Assembly (NCBI GenBank): GCA_014529385.2
Contig: CM043967.1
Location: 2,940,001-3,002,000, forward strand
Source of the DNA: Adiantum capillus-veneris
Taxonomy: Eukaryota > Streptophyta > Polypodiopsida > Polypodiales > Pteridaceae
Direction of reading: 5' to 3'
DNA length: 62,000 nucleotides
Position 1 is the first letter of the stretch, and each line of letters begins with the position of its first letter. Of the stretch, positions 1-10,407 are shown one piece after another. The notes below the pieces were generated by a model. That model was not told where the DNA came from, searched no databases, and saw only the letters and a program-made list of their open reading frames with translations. A program made the translations under genes and the position numbers.

Positions 1-2329
1 TTCACTTTCACTTGCACATATTCTAAGTTGATTGTCTTTTCCTCGCTTATAGAGTTGGTTCCCTATTAACTGAAAGTCACGGGCCTCCAGATCTATAGCT
101 TTTTTTCGTGCACTTTTTATGTTCTCAGGAAATGTCCTGGTGGTTAAGAAATCAATGATATATTGACTCCATGCAAGTACCTGAAACAATGTTGCGTGAT
201 CCACTGGCCGTTTGGCACTACATATAGTACAATTGGTAACATAAGAATGCGTGTCCGCATACATAGTTGGCCAATAAACCCCTAACTGTTTCAGTCTCTG
301 GTATGTTTTCACTGTTGAACAATGAAATGCGCAATCCTGGACATGTGTTTCTTCAAGGTAGCACTCGAATTCTTTCGGATTTATACATAATCGTAGGATT
401 TGGTCCGATCCTAGATGATACAATTGTCCTGCTATCAACTGGAAGTTTTTTGTTTGTCGAATTGTTTTGTTTGGATCTGTACTCCGTATTATCAAATCTA
501 ATTCCAAAGGAAAGAATGCTAACAATTTCCTGAGACCATTTGGGTACCATTTCAACATTGAAAAGATAAGCATCTGGTATGTCATCATCTACTCCTTCAG
601 GAGCTTCCCCGTTGTGTATCCTTGAAAGATGATCCGCTCGTAGATGAGTTTTACCCTTTTTGACCACCACTGTGAAATCAAACTCTAGCAATATAATAAA
701 CCAGCATACAATTCTCCCTGTATTGCATGATTTATTTACCAGATACAAAAGAGCTTGATGATCTGTGAAGAACACAAATTTGTTTGCGAGCAAATAATGC
801 CGAAATTTCTTTACAACATAAATCATTCCTATCCCTTCTCGTTCAGTGGTTGTGTAGTTCTTTTCCGCACTGTTTAACTGTCGGCTTGCACACACTGGAA
901 AATCCAATGTTCCGTCTCCAAGTTGAGCCAGAATACTCCCGATTGCATATGCAGAAGCATCAATGTGAACATGGAATATCTTTTCCCAATCTGGTGCCTT
1001 CAGTACATGTGCTGATATAAGGTTTTCCTTTAGCTTTTGGAATGAAGTTTCACACTCCTCGGTCCAATCGAAATTGACTAGCAAATGATACAGAGGTTGT
1101 GCAATGACTGCATACATGTATATGAATCTTCGATAATATCCACAGTGTCCCATGAAGGATTGTACTTGTTTCTCATTAGTAGGCCTGGGTAGGTCTACAA
1201 TGACTTTGACTTTGTCTAGGTCAGTGGTTATGCCATTTCTTGAGACAATGCGTCCTAAGATGCGGCCTTGCTTAACCATAAAGATACACTTTTCCGGGTT
1301 AAGGCAGATTCGATATGTCCTACATTTTTCAAAGCCCTTTTGCAAATGGTCAATATGTTCCTCTCGTAGAAGAGAGTGTACACAAAGATCATCCATGTAT
1401 ATGTCTAAGAATATTCTCAGGTATTCTTTGAACGCGTGCGTCATTAACCTTTGGAAGGTAGCTGGGGAATTAGTTAAGCCAAATGGCATAACTCGATATG
1501 CATAAATTCCCCATTCTGTGGCAAAAGTTGTTTTGTGTTGATCCTCCCTTGCTATTGCCAGTTGGTTATATCCTGAAAACCCATCCAGAAAGGAATAAGC
1601 CCGTTTTCCAGCCACCCGCTCAAGTACATGGTCTGTGATTGGTAAGGGATAATTATCTCTTATGGTGGTTGCATTTACCTTTTTGAGGTTTACACACACT
1701 CGCAGTTTTCTGTTCTTTTTGGGAACTACCACAATGGGTAACACCCAATCTGTATGTTCAATCTCATAGATGAATTCAGCTTCCATCAGCTTATCAATCT
1801 CTTCTTCGATTCATTTAGCAAATATATCATTATATGTATAAGGACGTTGTTTGCTAGGTTTTGCATCTGATTTCAAAGGAATTGTATGTTGGCATATCGA
1901 TGGATCAACGCCTTTGAGGTCTTTATAGGACCATGCAAACACATCTTTATACTTCTTGAGAAGTTGTGTTAGCCGTTCTTCTTCTTCATGCTCTAAATCA
2001 TTTGCTATATAGACCGGCTAAGGCTTTTCACCTGGTTCTGCAAGGTCTATCCTTTTTGCATTTTCTGGCCCATCGTAAGATTCTTGGTTGGTTCTTTCTC
2101 TGACTGGTGGTGTCATGATGATTTTTCTGTCCTGGATGATAAATTTCCGATAGTGTGATGGTACATTCATGTTTCCCTTTTCTGACTCCCCTTTACCATC
2201 ACTATCTTCTTCAGTAGTCCATATCTCACGTAAAGACCGTTTCAGTTCTTGGTATTTCTGTTTACGCTCCAGTTTGGTCCACTCTTGGTCTTTTGTTGTT
2301 TCTTTTTTTTATTTTTTTTATTTTTGAGA
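1..2329 (-). pseudogene. Ty3-A pol: RT, RNase H and start of integrase, runs off the window
   Basis: Polyprotein of a Ty3 retrotransposon that copies its RNA into DNA and integrates it. The longest open stretch (353-1786) holds a reverse transcriptase with MPFGLTNSPATFQRLM and the catalytic YMDD, then an RNase H with TDHQALLYL and an ADHLSR end. Reading the same frame upstream to about 2329 continues the protein (KDVFAWSYKDLKG) through two nonsense codons, TGA at 1811-1813 and TAG at 2018-2020. Near position 510 the frame shifts; the new frame stays open to the window edge and holds an integrase zinc finger (H-x6-H, then CTIC). After this finger a second FQLIGNQLY-type segment begins. I see no aspartic protease. 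The lack of similarity to the two chromodomain elements downstream, and the Asp-tRNA-like primer site, suggest the Athila/Tat side of Ty3; that is inference. Confidence 0.88.
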
Positions 2330-2397
2330 TTTTGTTTCTGTTTTAGCTTTCGTTAGTGTTTTATTTCCTCTCACGTTCTTTCCCTTCGATCTTTTGA

Positions 2398-2644
2398 GAA
2401 TCTTCCTGATATTTGATCTTTTACACAATCCTCTGCTTTTACAAGCATCAAATAGTGAGTTTTACCTTTTATCCTGGCCATCAGGTTCTCTCTCGCTTTA
2501 TTTCCTGCTCGTTTCCTCCTATAGAATTCCTGGCGTCTAGGGTGCTGATTAGCAAAATCATAAAACTTAATATTCTCGGGTTCCCTTCCACGCTCACTTG
2601 AGGTGTCTGAACACTCATTATCTGCATGATCATTTACTTCCAGA
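2398..2644 (-). pseudogene. Ty3-A gag-pol linker remnant
   Basis: An open stretch of about 80 codons on the minus strand between the Copia LTR fragment and the pol frame. It is charged and lysine/arginine-rich (for example RRQEFYRRKRAGNKAREN) and ends in TGA near 2398. It has no protease D-S/T-G motif. Its position and strand make it the join between gag and pol of Ty3-A, damaged by the neighbouring LTR insertion. Homology of this segment alone is not recognisable to me. Confidence 0.4.
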
Positions 2645-2859
2645 TGCTAAAACTGAAAAGTAGCACATATGTACATGCGGTCACTAAGTGTGAACTCGAT
2701 AGAAGCGTACTAGGCTGGCACTATAAGTGTAGTCTAGCTGTAGAATCACTGGCAGAGATCCTCCGTGTCGGTCACCTAACGCGCCAGTGAGTAAATGCCG
2801 TAAGCGGCCAAGACCCGTAGTGGATGCCAGCTCAAGATGTAGAGCTCGACATCTCAACA
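2645..2859 (-). mobile_element. Truncated Copia LTR fragment inserted in Ty3-A
   Basis: These 215 bases match about two thirds of the 325-bp LTR of the complete Copia element at 16187-21429, with a handful of substitutions and a small gap. The end corresponding to TGTTGAGATG is intact at 2859. The other end stops about 110 bases short of CTTTACA. The bases next to the intact end are TAATA (2860-2864), the same five bases duplicated around the complete copy. No matching TAATA is seen on the truncated side, so this is a solo or broken LTR whose far border was lost. Confidence 0.85.
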
Positions 2860-5177
2860 TAATAGACAGGGTTTTCCGCATATCCATTGGGATCTTCATA
2901 ATATGCATGCATAGGCACCAAAGCCTTATCCTCTGATTCGGTTACGGCACCTACAGGTGTGTATCTTATACCGACTGGTCGTAATCCTAGTAGGGGTGGT
3001 TGTTGCCCCAACACTGGTTGTGGTCTTTCTGCACCTACATGTCCTGGTAGGTTTCCTGCTTGATACCTAAGCATTGGTGGAGCTTGAGGAGAAGCTACCT
3101 GAGCTTGGGGAGCGTAAGGTCTCTCTCTCACATATCCCTTGTTATAATAACATTCCTCGGTCCCATGGTTTGTCCATTTTTGTTCAATAGCACACCACTT
3201 GGGCTGTTTAGCCTGGGGTTTGGCGTACAAGTTAATCTTTTTTAGCACTTCATCTACAAGTTGCTCTTGGTTTACAGCTACTTCTCCTTTCGGTGTTGTC
3301 TTAGAAGAATTGCTTCCACTTTGTTGTGAAGATGAATCGTCATCAAGGTCCTTGAACTCCCCCTCTTTGTAGACCGCACAATTGTCCACAAGGTAAAGAG
3401 CCTCCTTGGTCAACTCATTCAACGTTGTGCTCCTCTTCATATGTAAGTCTTTCTGGAGATCCGCATTCCTTAGTCCTTGGATGAATATAAGCATAAGTCT
3501 GGACTGAGTTGGCAGTTCTTCCACCAGACAGAACTTAACATATCTTTTTAGTCTTAGGGTTGCTTTTCGTACAGATTCCCCATCTGTTTGTTTGAATTTA
3601 TGAATTTGTGAGACGGTATTATGAGCTACCCCCCTTTGTGAGAATTCCTCGATAAATTCGTCAAACACTTCCTCCATAGACTCAAAGTCTCTACGCTCTA
3701 CAGAGTCAAACCAAGTAGCAACGTCATCCTCTAGGGTTATTCCAAACCCTGCAAATTGGGTAGGGAAGTCTAACACCTCTTCGGCTCTAATTACATGCAC
3801 AAAGGCTGCTACATGATCTCTTGGGTCTCTGCTTCCTGTGTATTTCTTGTTTACCCATTTTTGCACTTGAGAAGGTAAAATTCTCTGATGGTCTACAAAC
3901 CTCATCATTGGATCTCCACATCCTAATCGATATACCTCCGCAGGTCTTCGGTAGTAGGATGGTTCCTCTCCCAGTGGTGCTCCTAAGCCATAATTTGTAA
4001 CAGTTCTCGCCAGAGCTGGTTCATCTCTTCGAACCCGTTCTAAGGGTGGCCCTCTAGGCTCTGTTGACCCTTGAGTCTTTGGCTTATTCTCTCCTTGATA
4101 TCTTGAACAGAGTGGTGGTTCTTGCAAATCCCTTAGCCCTCGTGCGGCTTGATAACCATCTCGGCTTTGGTCTTGTTCCATTGTTGTTGGCTGTCGAAGC
4201 CATGCCTGCAATGATGGCTGGTCTACTGGTTGGTTTTGGTTGTTGAATGCCTGCGGTCGGTGCGGTCGGGTGGAATGTGAGGTAGCATCATAATCTTCTG
4301 AAAAAGGATTCGTTGACTTGCTTGGGGTGTAGGTGGCTCTTGGCACTTCCTCAGGGGCATATGCTGATGCTACTGGACCTATTGCCCTTTCTACCTCCTC
4401 TGGGAGAATACGTTGGTATTCTCGCCCGTATCTATCAACAAAAACTATACCCTTCCCCATAGCAGTTTCATAAGAGAATAAGTAAAGAACCTTGTCTTTG
4501 CTTAATTCGTTTACGTATGGTTCTTTGCTGCGAAAGTAAGCGACTATACCCTCACTCTCATGCTTGTAGATTCCCATGTTCTCATTATAAGTTGCAACCC
4601 TGGTTGTTTTCTTATCATACATAAAAATAGCTCCGGGCCGATTAATGTCTGGTGGCGGTTCTTGAGCTTCTGAAACCATTTTCCCTTTTGCCACATTATC
4701 TCCATATCTGTTGTAATCTTCAGGGTTACTAACTATTAGATAGTGGTTCCCCTTTTCGTCTCGGAATCTATCTCCATCATCATAGGCTCGGATTATCTCC
4801 AATCTCTGAGCTGGACTCTCTTTGATACAAATGCACTTGCGTCCTCGATAGTCAGAATAGACTAGGTCTCTCCTCGAGTTTGTTCCTTCTAAGAAGATCG
4901 CAGTGAGATTGGAATCATTCAAAGGATTTAGGGAGGTGCTTCCTCCTGGCATTGGTCCATCATAAGTGAAACCTCCTGGCCGTTGACTACCCATCATGAA
5001 GAAAGATTTGTCTAACGAAGTGTTAGTATCACTACCTTCCTCAATAATCGGTGCTAGCGGATCTAACCTTGCCCGAGTCACACTTTCCTCGGTGGACACT
5101 AAGCTACCTTGGTCACCTACCACCTTATGGCCTCTAACAATGTATCTTCCTGATCTTAAATTCATCAAACTTATCAA
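2832..5177 (-). CDS. Ty3-A Gag (capsid/nucleocapsid polyprotein)
   Basis: Structural protein that would assemble the cytoplasmic retrotransposon particle. The ORF is open for 781 codons. Residues about 1-440 are acidic and low in recognisable domains, starting MISLMNLRSGR. A retrotransposon gag capsid core follows at about 445-610 (YTGSRDPRDHVAAFVHVI, VATWFDSVERRDFE, HKFKQTDGESV). Near residue 680 there is a zinc-knuckle-like motif, WCAIEQKWTNHGTEECYY, with C, H and C ligands but not a standard CCHC box. The last ten or so codons are not native: the frame runs into the inserted Copia LTR, giving the ending VEMSSSTS. Length and intactness are notable beside the broken pol. The nearest ATG in the frame is at 5175-5177, about 1.8 kb from the primer site. 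Confidence 0.85.
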   Translation of the reverse strand: MISLMNLRSGRYIVRGHKVVGDQGSLVSTEESVTRARLDPLAPIIEEGSDTNTSLDKSFFMMGSQRPGGFTYDGPMPGGSTSLNPLNDSNLTAIFLEGTNSRRDLVYSDYRGRKCICIKESPAQRLEIIRAYDDGDRFRDEKGNHYLIVSNPEDYNRYGDNVAKGKMVSEAQEPPPDINRPGAIFMYDKKTTRVATYNENMGIYKHESEGIVAYFRSKEPYVNELSKDKVLYLFSYETAMGKGIVFVDRYGREYQRILPEEVERAIGPVASAYAPEEVPRATYTPSKSTNPFSEDYDATSHSTRPHRPQAFNNQNQPVDQPSLQAWLRQPTTMEQDQSRDGYQAARGLRDLQEPPLCSRYQGENKPKTQGSTEPRGPPLERVRRDEPALARTVTNYGLGAPLGEEPSYYRRPAEVYRLGCGDPMMRFVDHQRILPSQVQKWVNKKYTGSRDPRDHVAAFVHVIRAEEVLDFPTQFAGFGITLEDDVATWFDSVERRDFESMEEVFDEFIEEFSQRGVAHNTVSQIHKFKQTDGESVRKATLRLKRYVKFCLVEELPTQSRLMLIFIQGLRNADLQKDLHMKRSTTLNELTKEALYLVDNCAVYKEGEFKDLDDDSSSQQSGSNSSKTTPKGEVAVNQEQLVDEVLKKINLYAKPQAKQPKWCAIEQKWTNHGTEECYYNKGYVRERPYAPQAQVASPQAPPMLRYQAGNLPGHVGAERPQPVLGQQPPLLGLRPVGIRYTPVGAVTESEDKALVPMHAYYEDPNGYAENPVYYVEMSSSTS

Positions 5178-6970
5178 TGCAATTTATCACAAATCCAACC
5201 ACTCACCTGGCAAAGGATCAGTCTCTGCACAACTTCTTGCTTTGTTGCTGAATATACCTATACACAAGCGTTTAATTTCGGCAATCGAATCAAAGCATTT
5301 ATCTGCTAGAGATTATCTTAGTAATGATTGGTATAACTGGAGAGCTAATCTCAACCACTACTGTATTTTATACAATGCTGATGTTCTGGATTAGGTTTGC
5401 TATTCTAGAACTGTACTTCCCTCGGATGTTGGTCAATTTACGCGAAAAAGTCTGAATTCAGTCTTTGCACCGTCAAATGGACAAACAAGGTCCAAATTCA
5501 CTTCTGAAAGAAGTTCTGGAACCCTTAAGCCAAATGGAATCTCACTGTCTAAGATCTGTCAAATTTTCTCTTCAGTGGGCCCCAATAGACATCCTACGCG
5601 TAGGATGTCTCCTGCTTTGTTTTGCCTAGATTTTTGCACTATGCATTCCCCTTCATGTGCTGAGTCCACATATGTTTACTTTTTGATTTGGACACCTATA
5701 AGCTGGTCAATGAGTTAGAAATCTGTTCTGACAGCCTGTTGCTGATCTTGATCAGTCTAACCAACTCCAATTTGGACCAAAATTGACCTGGAGGCTTGCC
5801 TTAGGCTATACAACACCTTGCTATGCTCACAGTCAGTATCTGGCTTCAATTTCTTGCTTTAGACATCCTACACGTAGGATGTCTTTTTCATCAGAATTGC
5901 TTCAAACTCAAAGCACAGGCTTCCCTTGAGTTTCTGATCACTTTGGTATGCTCAAAATTTGGTTTGGAGTGCAAAATCACACAGAAGACATCCTACGCGT
6001 AAGATGCCTTTTTGGCATGTTTGACCCCAGACTTAACCCACAGCTTCCCCTTGATGTCAGCAACCTAGTGGTATGCTTAGATTTTGGTTTGGATTTCAAA
6101 AGTCCCCAATTTTAGCTGTTCTTGCCTTTTTCAGTCAAAAGTGCTAAAGTCTGCTTTGAACCCAATTTTCTCACCCAAATGAGATGAAACCCCTCTCAGT
6201 CATGCAAGACATGCCCATGCAGCCATCTTATGGTTTTGGTCTTAAAATAATGTTTTGGCACAATTTGAGTAGGATGTCTGGCAATTTCAGTCTATCTGGC
6301 CTTATCCTGTCAAGATATGGTCAAATTTCCACTTTTTAGTTGAAATTAGGGTAAATCTCATCTTCTGAACACATTGGTCAACTCAAAATCCCAACATTCC
6401 TCCCAGATTAGCCTGTAGACATCCGACGCGTAGGATTTCTCCTGGCTTGAAATTAAATTTTTTCCTGACAGAAACGCTCCTGATGCTCTATAGCTCTATC
6501 AGAAACACTCACAATAACTTTTTGACTTCACTTAGGCTTTCAAACACACTTTTGCATCTTTTTGCGTCTTTTACAAACTTGTGATGAATTTACCAAGCAT
6601 GTATACATGTATGAAGTGCTCTAGATCTTGAATCATGATTTCCTACTTACTCTACTCCTACTTATCATGTGAAATGGTGATAATGGTGTTTTGGTTTCTT
6701 TCTGGCCTCCCCGGACTCTCAAGCTCTCCTCTCACCGCTTCTACCACTCCAACTCCTACTCAAGAACTTGAATACTACCTAAAAATATCTTAGTCTACCT
6801 AATTCTACCTAAGCCGAAGGATCTAGGCCAGACACATGCTTCCTAGACTCCCTCTAAGACCTAGAGAGTTCTCCACTCTCTGATCCTATCTAAATGTAAA
6901 ACGAGACTCTTGGCAAGCCAAAAATCCCTATCCTCAAGGATTAGTCTCGGTCACCTACCTAAGGTTTTCG
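5178..6970 (-). other. Ty3-A long 5' leader between primer site and gag
   Basis: No long ORF is visible here on the minus strand. It is the untranslated leader of Ty3-A, unusually long at 1.8 kb, made partly of degenerate repeats: for example the phrase TGGTATGCTcAaAtTTTGGTTTGGA recurs near 5946 and 6070 and in weaker form elsewhere. It carries the palindromes listed separately. The sequence could hold internal ribosome entry or packaging signals, but nothing in it shows that directly. Confidence 0.7.
5588..6439. repeat. Four dispersed 22-bp palindromes in the Ty3-A leader
   Basis: At 5588-5609 the sequence is a perfect 22-bp palindrome whose half is GACATCCTACG. Near-copies lie at 5862-5883 (one central change), 5987-6008 (two changes in the right half) and 6418-6439 (two changes). 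Half-sites of the right arm (GTAGGATGTC) occur at 6269-6278 and, inside the LTR, at 7342-7352. The centre ACGCGT contains two CpGs. Intervening sequence is only weakly repeated, so the palindromes are better kept than their surroundings. Confidence 0.9.
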
Positions 6971-6988
6971 TCCTCGGCAGCGGCGCCA
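6971..6988 (-). other. Ty3-A primer binding site
   Basis: On the minus strand the LTR ends in TCCAACA, then one base later TGGCGCCGCTGCCGAGGA. This matches the TGGCGCCGTTGCC type of primer site that Athila/Tat Ty3 elements use with an Asp-type tRNA (family knowledge). It fixes the LTR border and the element's direction. Confidence 0.82.
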
Positions 6989-6989
6989 A

Positions 6990-7925
6990 TGTTGGACGGA
7001 TACGCCGCGACGGACGTCAGCACAGCGAGAACTCACCTAACATATAATGTCAGCTAAGGACGAAGCTCAACCCGCAGGTGCGTGGAAGCAAGCATAAGGT
7101 GTCAACCTACACTCGACCGACTCCTAACTAATTCCTACAGAGGTCTCTACCAATTGTCTAAGTCACAGCCTTCAAGAGTGCATAAGACGAAACTTCCTAC
7201 AACGCTTTCTAGAGCCGAACACCCATCAAAAAATCTCGAAACACCATAGAACTTGAAGGAGACCCTACTAATACCAATAGGTCGCTCTCCCTAAGGTCTA
7301 TGAACCAAAACCCCAACCCAAAACACCCGGTGCAAAATCACGTAGGATGTCTGGCCGAAATTTGCAGGTCTTCATTTCCGAAATCTAAAGTACCTAATGT
7401 GTAGTTCTACTCAATGTGAACACGTGTATATGCTGCAATGCAAAATCGGACAACGTATGCTCACCAAATCGACAGACGAAGCTCGTAGAAGGAGCTCACA
7501 AAACCAGACCGTATGCGTGCAATGTAGGTATCAGCACGTAGCTCTCGTTGCGGGCAACACGCTGCACTTCTCCGCACTCGATTTCGACCACCGGTGCACA
7601 TGTAGTGTCAAGATGAAGCTCACACTCTCTCTCGTACACAGTACGCTCACTCACAGACTTCAAAACTTGTTTTTTAAAATGACAAAAAGGTCTTTTTATT
7701 AAGGTCAAAAAGTGGTATATATACCTTACAATTCTCAAACCCTAAAGTTCCAAAATCAACCATCTACTCAATCTAACTATCAAAAGTGGGATACAATCTG
7801 GAAACTTCTGTAAGCCCCAATATTTACAAGGTGAAAATCAGGTTTCCTCAATAAATGAATAATTACAAAAAAAAATGATAATCTCCGAGTAGTTAGTCTC
7901 CGTGGGGTGTGTCAAGCTTCTAACA
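6990..7925 (-). mobile_element. Ty3-A 5' LTR
   Basis: On the minus strand this 936-bp block starts TGTTAGAAGC and ends GTCCAACA, so its ends form the short inverted repeat TGTTRGA. The inner end is fixed by the adjacent primer site. The outer end was chosen by the inverted repeat and is less sure, because the partner LTR lies outside the window. A TATATATA box at 7716-7723 on the element's sense strand would suit a promoter. The outer flank is AAGTC (7926-7930), the expected target-site copy. Confidence 0.72.
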
Positions 7926-8508
7926 AAGTCTATGGCACTACTATAATTGTTGCACCATGACTAAAAGCTACTACATCACCTGGAAAAAATGAGTTGCACC
8001 ACCAAAAACGTTTGCACCTGTAACACCCCTACGAGTTTGTAAAACATGTCTGTTAGCATTGGGTAAACAAGACTTTTTAGTGGGTGAACACCACTTTGTA
8101 GGGTTTATGGTGAAGCGTTGGTGCATTTCTAGTAAAAATTGTTTCTTAAACATTAAAACTTGCTGCAAGCATTAAAAACTGGTTCAAACACACTAAAAAG
8201 TGGTGTGGAAACACAAGTAAAAGTGCTTCAAAAACATTTAGAACTATTGATCAAATATTAGAAGTGGTTCAGATACAATTAGAGACCAGTATAGTAATGT
8301 TTCACCACTTTTTAATGTTGCAGCACCACTAGAAAGTGGTGCAAAACACCAAAACAAGCTGTATCACTAATAAAAAGAAGTATAGAAACATAATGTTGTG
8401 GCAGTAATGAGTTGTAGCACCAATAAAAAGTGGTATAGAAACATAATGTTGTAGCAAGAATATGAGTTGTAGCACCAATAAAAAGTGCTAAAACAATATA
8501 TCAATTAC
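7926..8508. repeat. AAAAGTGGT-rich degenerate repeats
   Basis: No gene is seen. The stretch is built of degenerate phrases containing AAAAGTGGT and CACCACTTT in both directions. Between about 8361 and 8488 there are roughly two and a half copies of a 57-bp unit (CACCAATAAAAAGTGGTATA followed by GAAACATAATGTTGT). The block lies immediately 3' of a splice-donor-like site for the minus-strand exon at 8509-9268, so it could be intron sequence. Confidence 0.6.
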
Positions 8509-9268
8509 CTGAGGCTCCTCAAGAAGTTGGATTGGATGCTTTACATATGAACATCTAGCTAGTCTCTCACTGCAAACATCTTTCTTGTTGGGGGACACCC
8601 TCGTCTCATCTGTCCAAAATTGAAAGACTATGTCTTTAACAGTTTAAGTGATGTGAGTTCTTTGTGCATCATCTCTATGACACGCAGATGCAGGGAACGA
8701 ACCATGAGATTCACTTGACACTATTAAGTGATGTTTGGCTGAATATAAGTTTCTTTTGTGGATCCCCATAAGCTTGGCAGCTTGCGGTATGCTCATGTCA
8801 TGTTTTGCTCCTTGCTTCCACCATTCACCAACATCAACATTGCTGATTTCTTCACAAAAAACTCGTCTGAAGATCTTGGGACCTTCACATGATTCAAAGT
8901 GTTGTGGATGTTTCTCAGCATAATTGCTTCCAACTCTTTGGATTTACTCTGCATAGTAAGGAAGCAAGGATGTTGAAGAAGTTCATCAAAGATTTCTTTC
9001 CTACCACTTGCATCCATTCCCACGGTTAATGTATCAAAGTGTTGTACCGTAGATTGACATATCCTTCACTTCTTTCTTTCATCCATCTCCCCCGTATTGC
9101 TTTCCGTCACAAAGTTGACCGTTGCCTTACGTTGCTTTCGTTTCTGAGCAGCCCAATATTCCCTCATTAATTTTCTGTGCTGAAGTTGAGCTTCTCTACT
9201 CAATGACGATGAGCTGATAGACAGTTCTTCACTGTGCTCCATTGTTGCAGTACTTTCAAAGGATTGCT
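8509..9268 (-). pseudogene. Exon of unfamiliar gene, candidate transposase N-terminal region
   Basis: On the minus strand a coding-like block is bracketed by an acceptor-like TTCTTGTAG just before 9268 and a donor CAG|GTAATT at 8509/8508. Reading it gives a basic, serine-rich start (EAQLQHRKLMREYWAAQKRK), then HPCFLTMQSKSKELEAIML and VPRSSDEFFVKKSAMLML, with a TGA at 9066-9068 and a second soon after 8793. In another frame comes FWTDETRVSPNKKDVCSERL up to the donor. The FW..ETRVSPN-type motif reminds me of uncharacterised multi-exon proteins of plants and animals that also carry the CTLHALCRI and GMEKTHY motifs found at 31.6-32.4 kb; I cannot verify that here. Several nonsense codons and a shift make it a relic. 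Confidence 0.5.
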
Positions 9269-9403
9269 CTACAAGAAATACAATACAAATCATAACTACA
9301 CGCTATACTTTTAATTAATACATGGCACTTCTTGCACTAATTAGCAAGATACTAAAAAATCATAATAAGTGTTTACATACCTCAAGAATCATCAAGAAGA
9401 AGA

Positions 9404-9700
9404 GGAACCTATAGAGATAGAGTTCGTGAGAGAGAGAGAAAGAGTGCTGAGAGAGAGAGAGAGATGAGCGCGAGCTCAGACACAAGAGGAGCCATGCTTA
9501 GAGAGAGAAAGAGAGAGAGAGAGAGGGAGGGGGGGCTGAGCGATACATAAAGCTCAGCAAGAGCTTTGTGAGAGAGAGACAGAGAGGAGCTAGATAGAGC
9601 TCCAAGAGAGATCTCAGAGACAAAGAAAACTCAAAGCAGAGAGAAAGCTCAGAGAGGTTGTAGCGGGAAAGAAGAGGCGGACAATAATCCAGCATTCATC
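9404..9700. repeat. Degenerate GA-rich tract
   Basis: Purine-rich, imperfect (GA)n and GAGAGAGGG sequence, most regular at 9429-9530, with GAGCTC interruptions. It gives serine/leucine-rich spurious ORFs on the minus strand. It may be part of the same kind of GA-rich DNA that surrounds the LINE copies. Confidence 0.8.
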
Positions 9701-9861
9701 AGTAAATTACATTTAGTCTCATTAATTGTGGTACGTTAGGAGACTTAATTGACGTACCTTAGGAGAGTGATATTCTTTTTGAGATTTGAAGCACTTTTAA
9801 AACACCCACTTTTAAGTGCAAAAAAGCAATGTCCTTGACATTACTTTCCAGGCCACCTATA

Positions 9862-10208
9862 CGTGCTTTCACCTTGGTACATATAAACTTCAAATGTGGC
9901 ATGCCAGCAAAAGCCAAAATAGTGTTTGATGCATTTTCAACCCATAGAGTAGTTGTATGGACCACTTTGATTGTAGATTATGCTCAAATAAGGGACATTT
10001 TGAAGGCCTTACAGGTGTTTGACAAAATGACAAATGTGATTGTTCTTACTGCTTGTAGCCATGCGGGCTTGATTGATAAAGGTCTGCTTTTTTTCAAGAC
10101 CATGGTAGATGACCATGTTTTGATTCCGATTGTTGAGCACCACGCTTGGTTGATCTTCTTAGTCGTGCGGGTCAACTGCACATCAAAATTGAAGTGGTAT
10201 TGAGAAAT
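9862..10208 (+). pseudogene. Pentatricopeptide-repeat (PPR) protein fragment
   Basis: PPR proteins bind organellar RNA for editing, splicing or stability. The plus strand reads FKCGMPAKAKIVFDAFSTH, VVVWTTLIVDYAQ, KALQVFDKM and VLTACSHAGLIDKGLLFF, the standard order of adjacent PLS-class repeats (KCG..A..VFD, WTT.I..YAQ, A...F.KM, ACSHAGL...G..FF). Near 10146 the homology changes frame to MVDLLSRAGQLH, and repeat phrases are shortened between VFDKM and VLTACS. It therefore covers only two to three repeats and is internally deleted and frameshifted. It ends beside the (GA)n tract at 10288. No introns or start are present, so it is a dead fragment. Confidence 0.85.
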
Positions 10209-10285
10209 CTTTTAAGCATTTTTTTAATGCATGTTTTTAACGCATGTTTTCTAGCACTCAAAGGGAGGGAGAGAGTTAAAAGAGA

Positions 10286-10287
<2 letters not shown>

Positions 10288-10375
<88 letters not shown>
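10288..10375. repeat. (GA)n microsatellite abutting the 3' end of LINE copy 1
   Basis: About 44 uninterrupted GA units, ending exactly where the LINE 3' terminus begins (TTTTATTATCGTCC on the plus strand). On the LINE's sense strand this is a (TC)n tail. Confidence 0.97.
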
Positions 10376-10379
<4 letters not shown>

Positions 10380-10407
10380 ATTATCGTCCTCGGAGGTCAA
10401 ATATGAC

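Noticed and set aside
7397-7738. Overlapping ORFs inside the Ty3-A LTR
   Set aside because: They lie on both strands of LTR DNA and show no domain.
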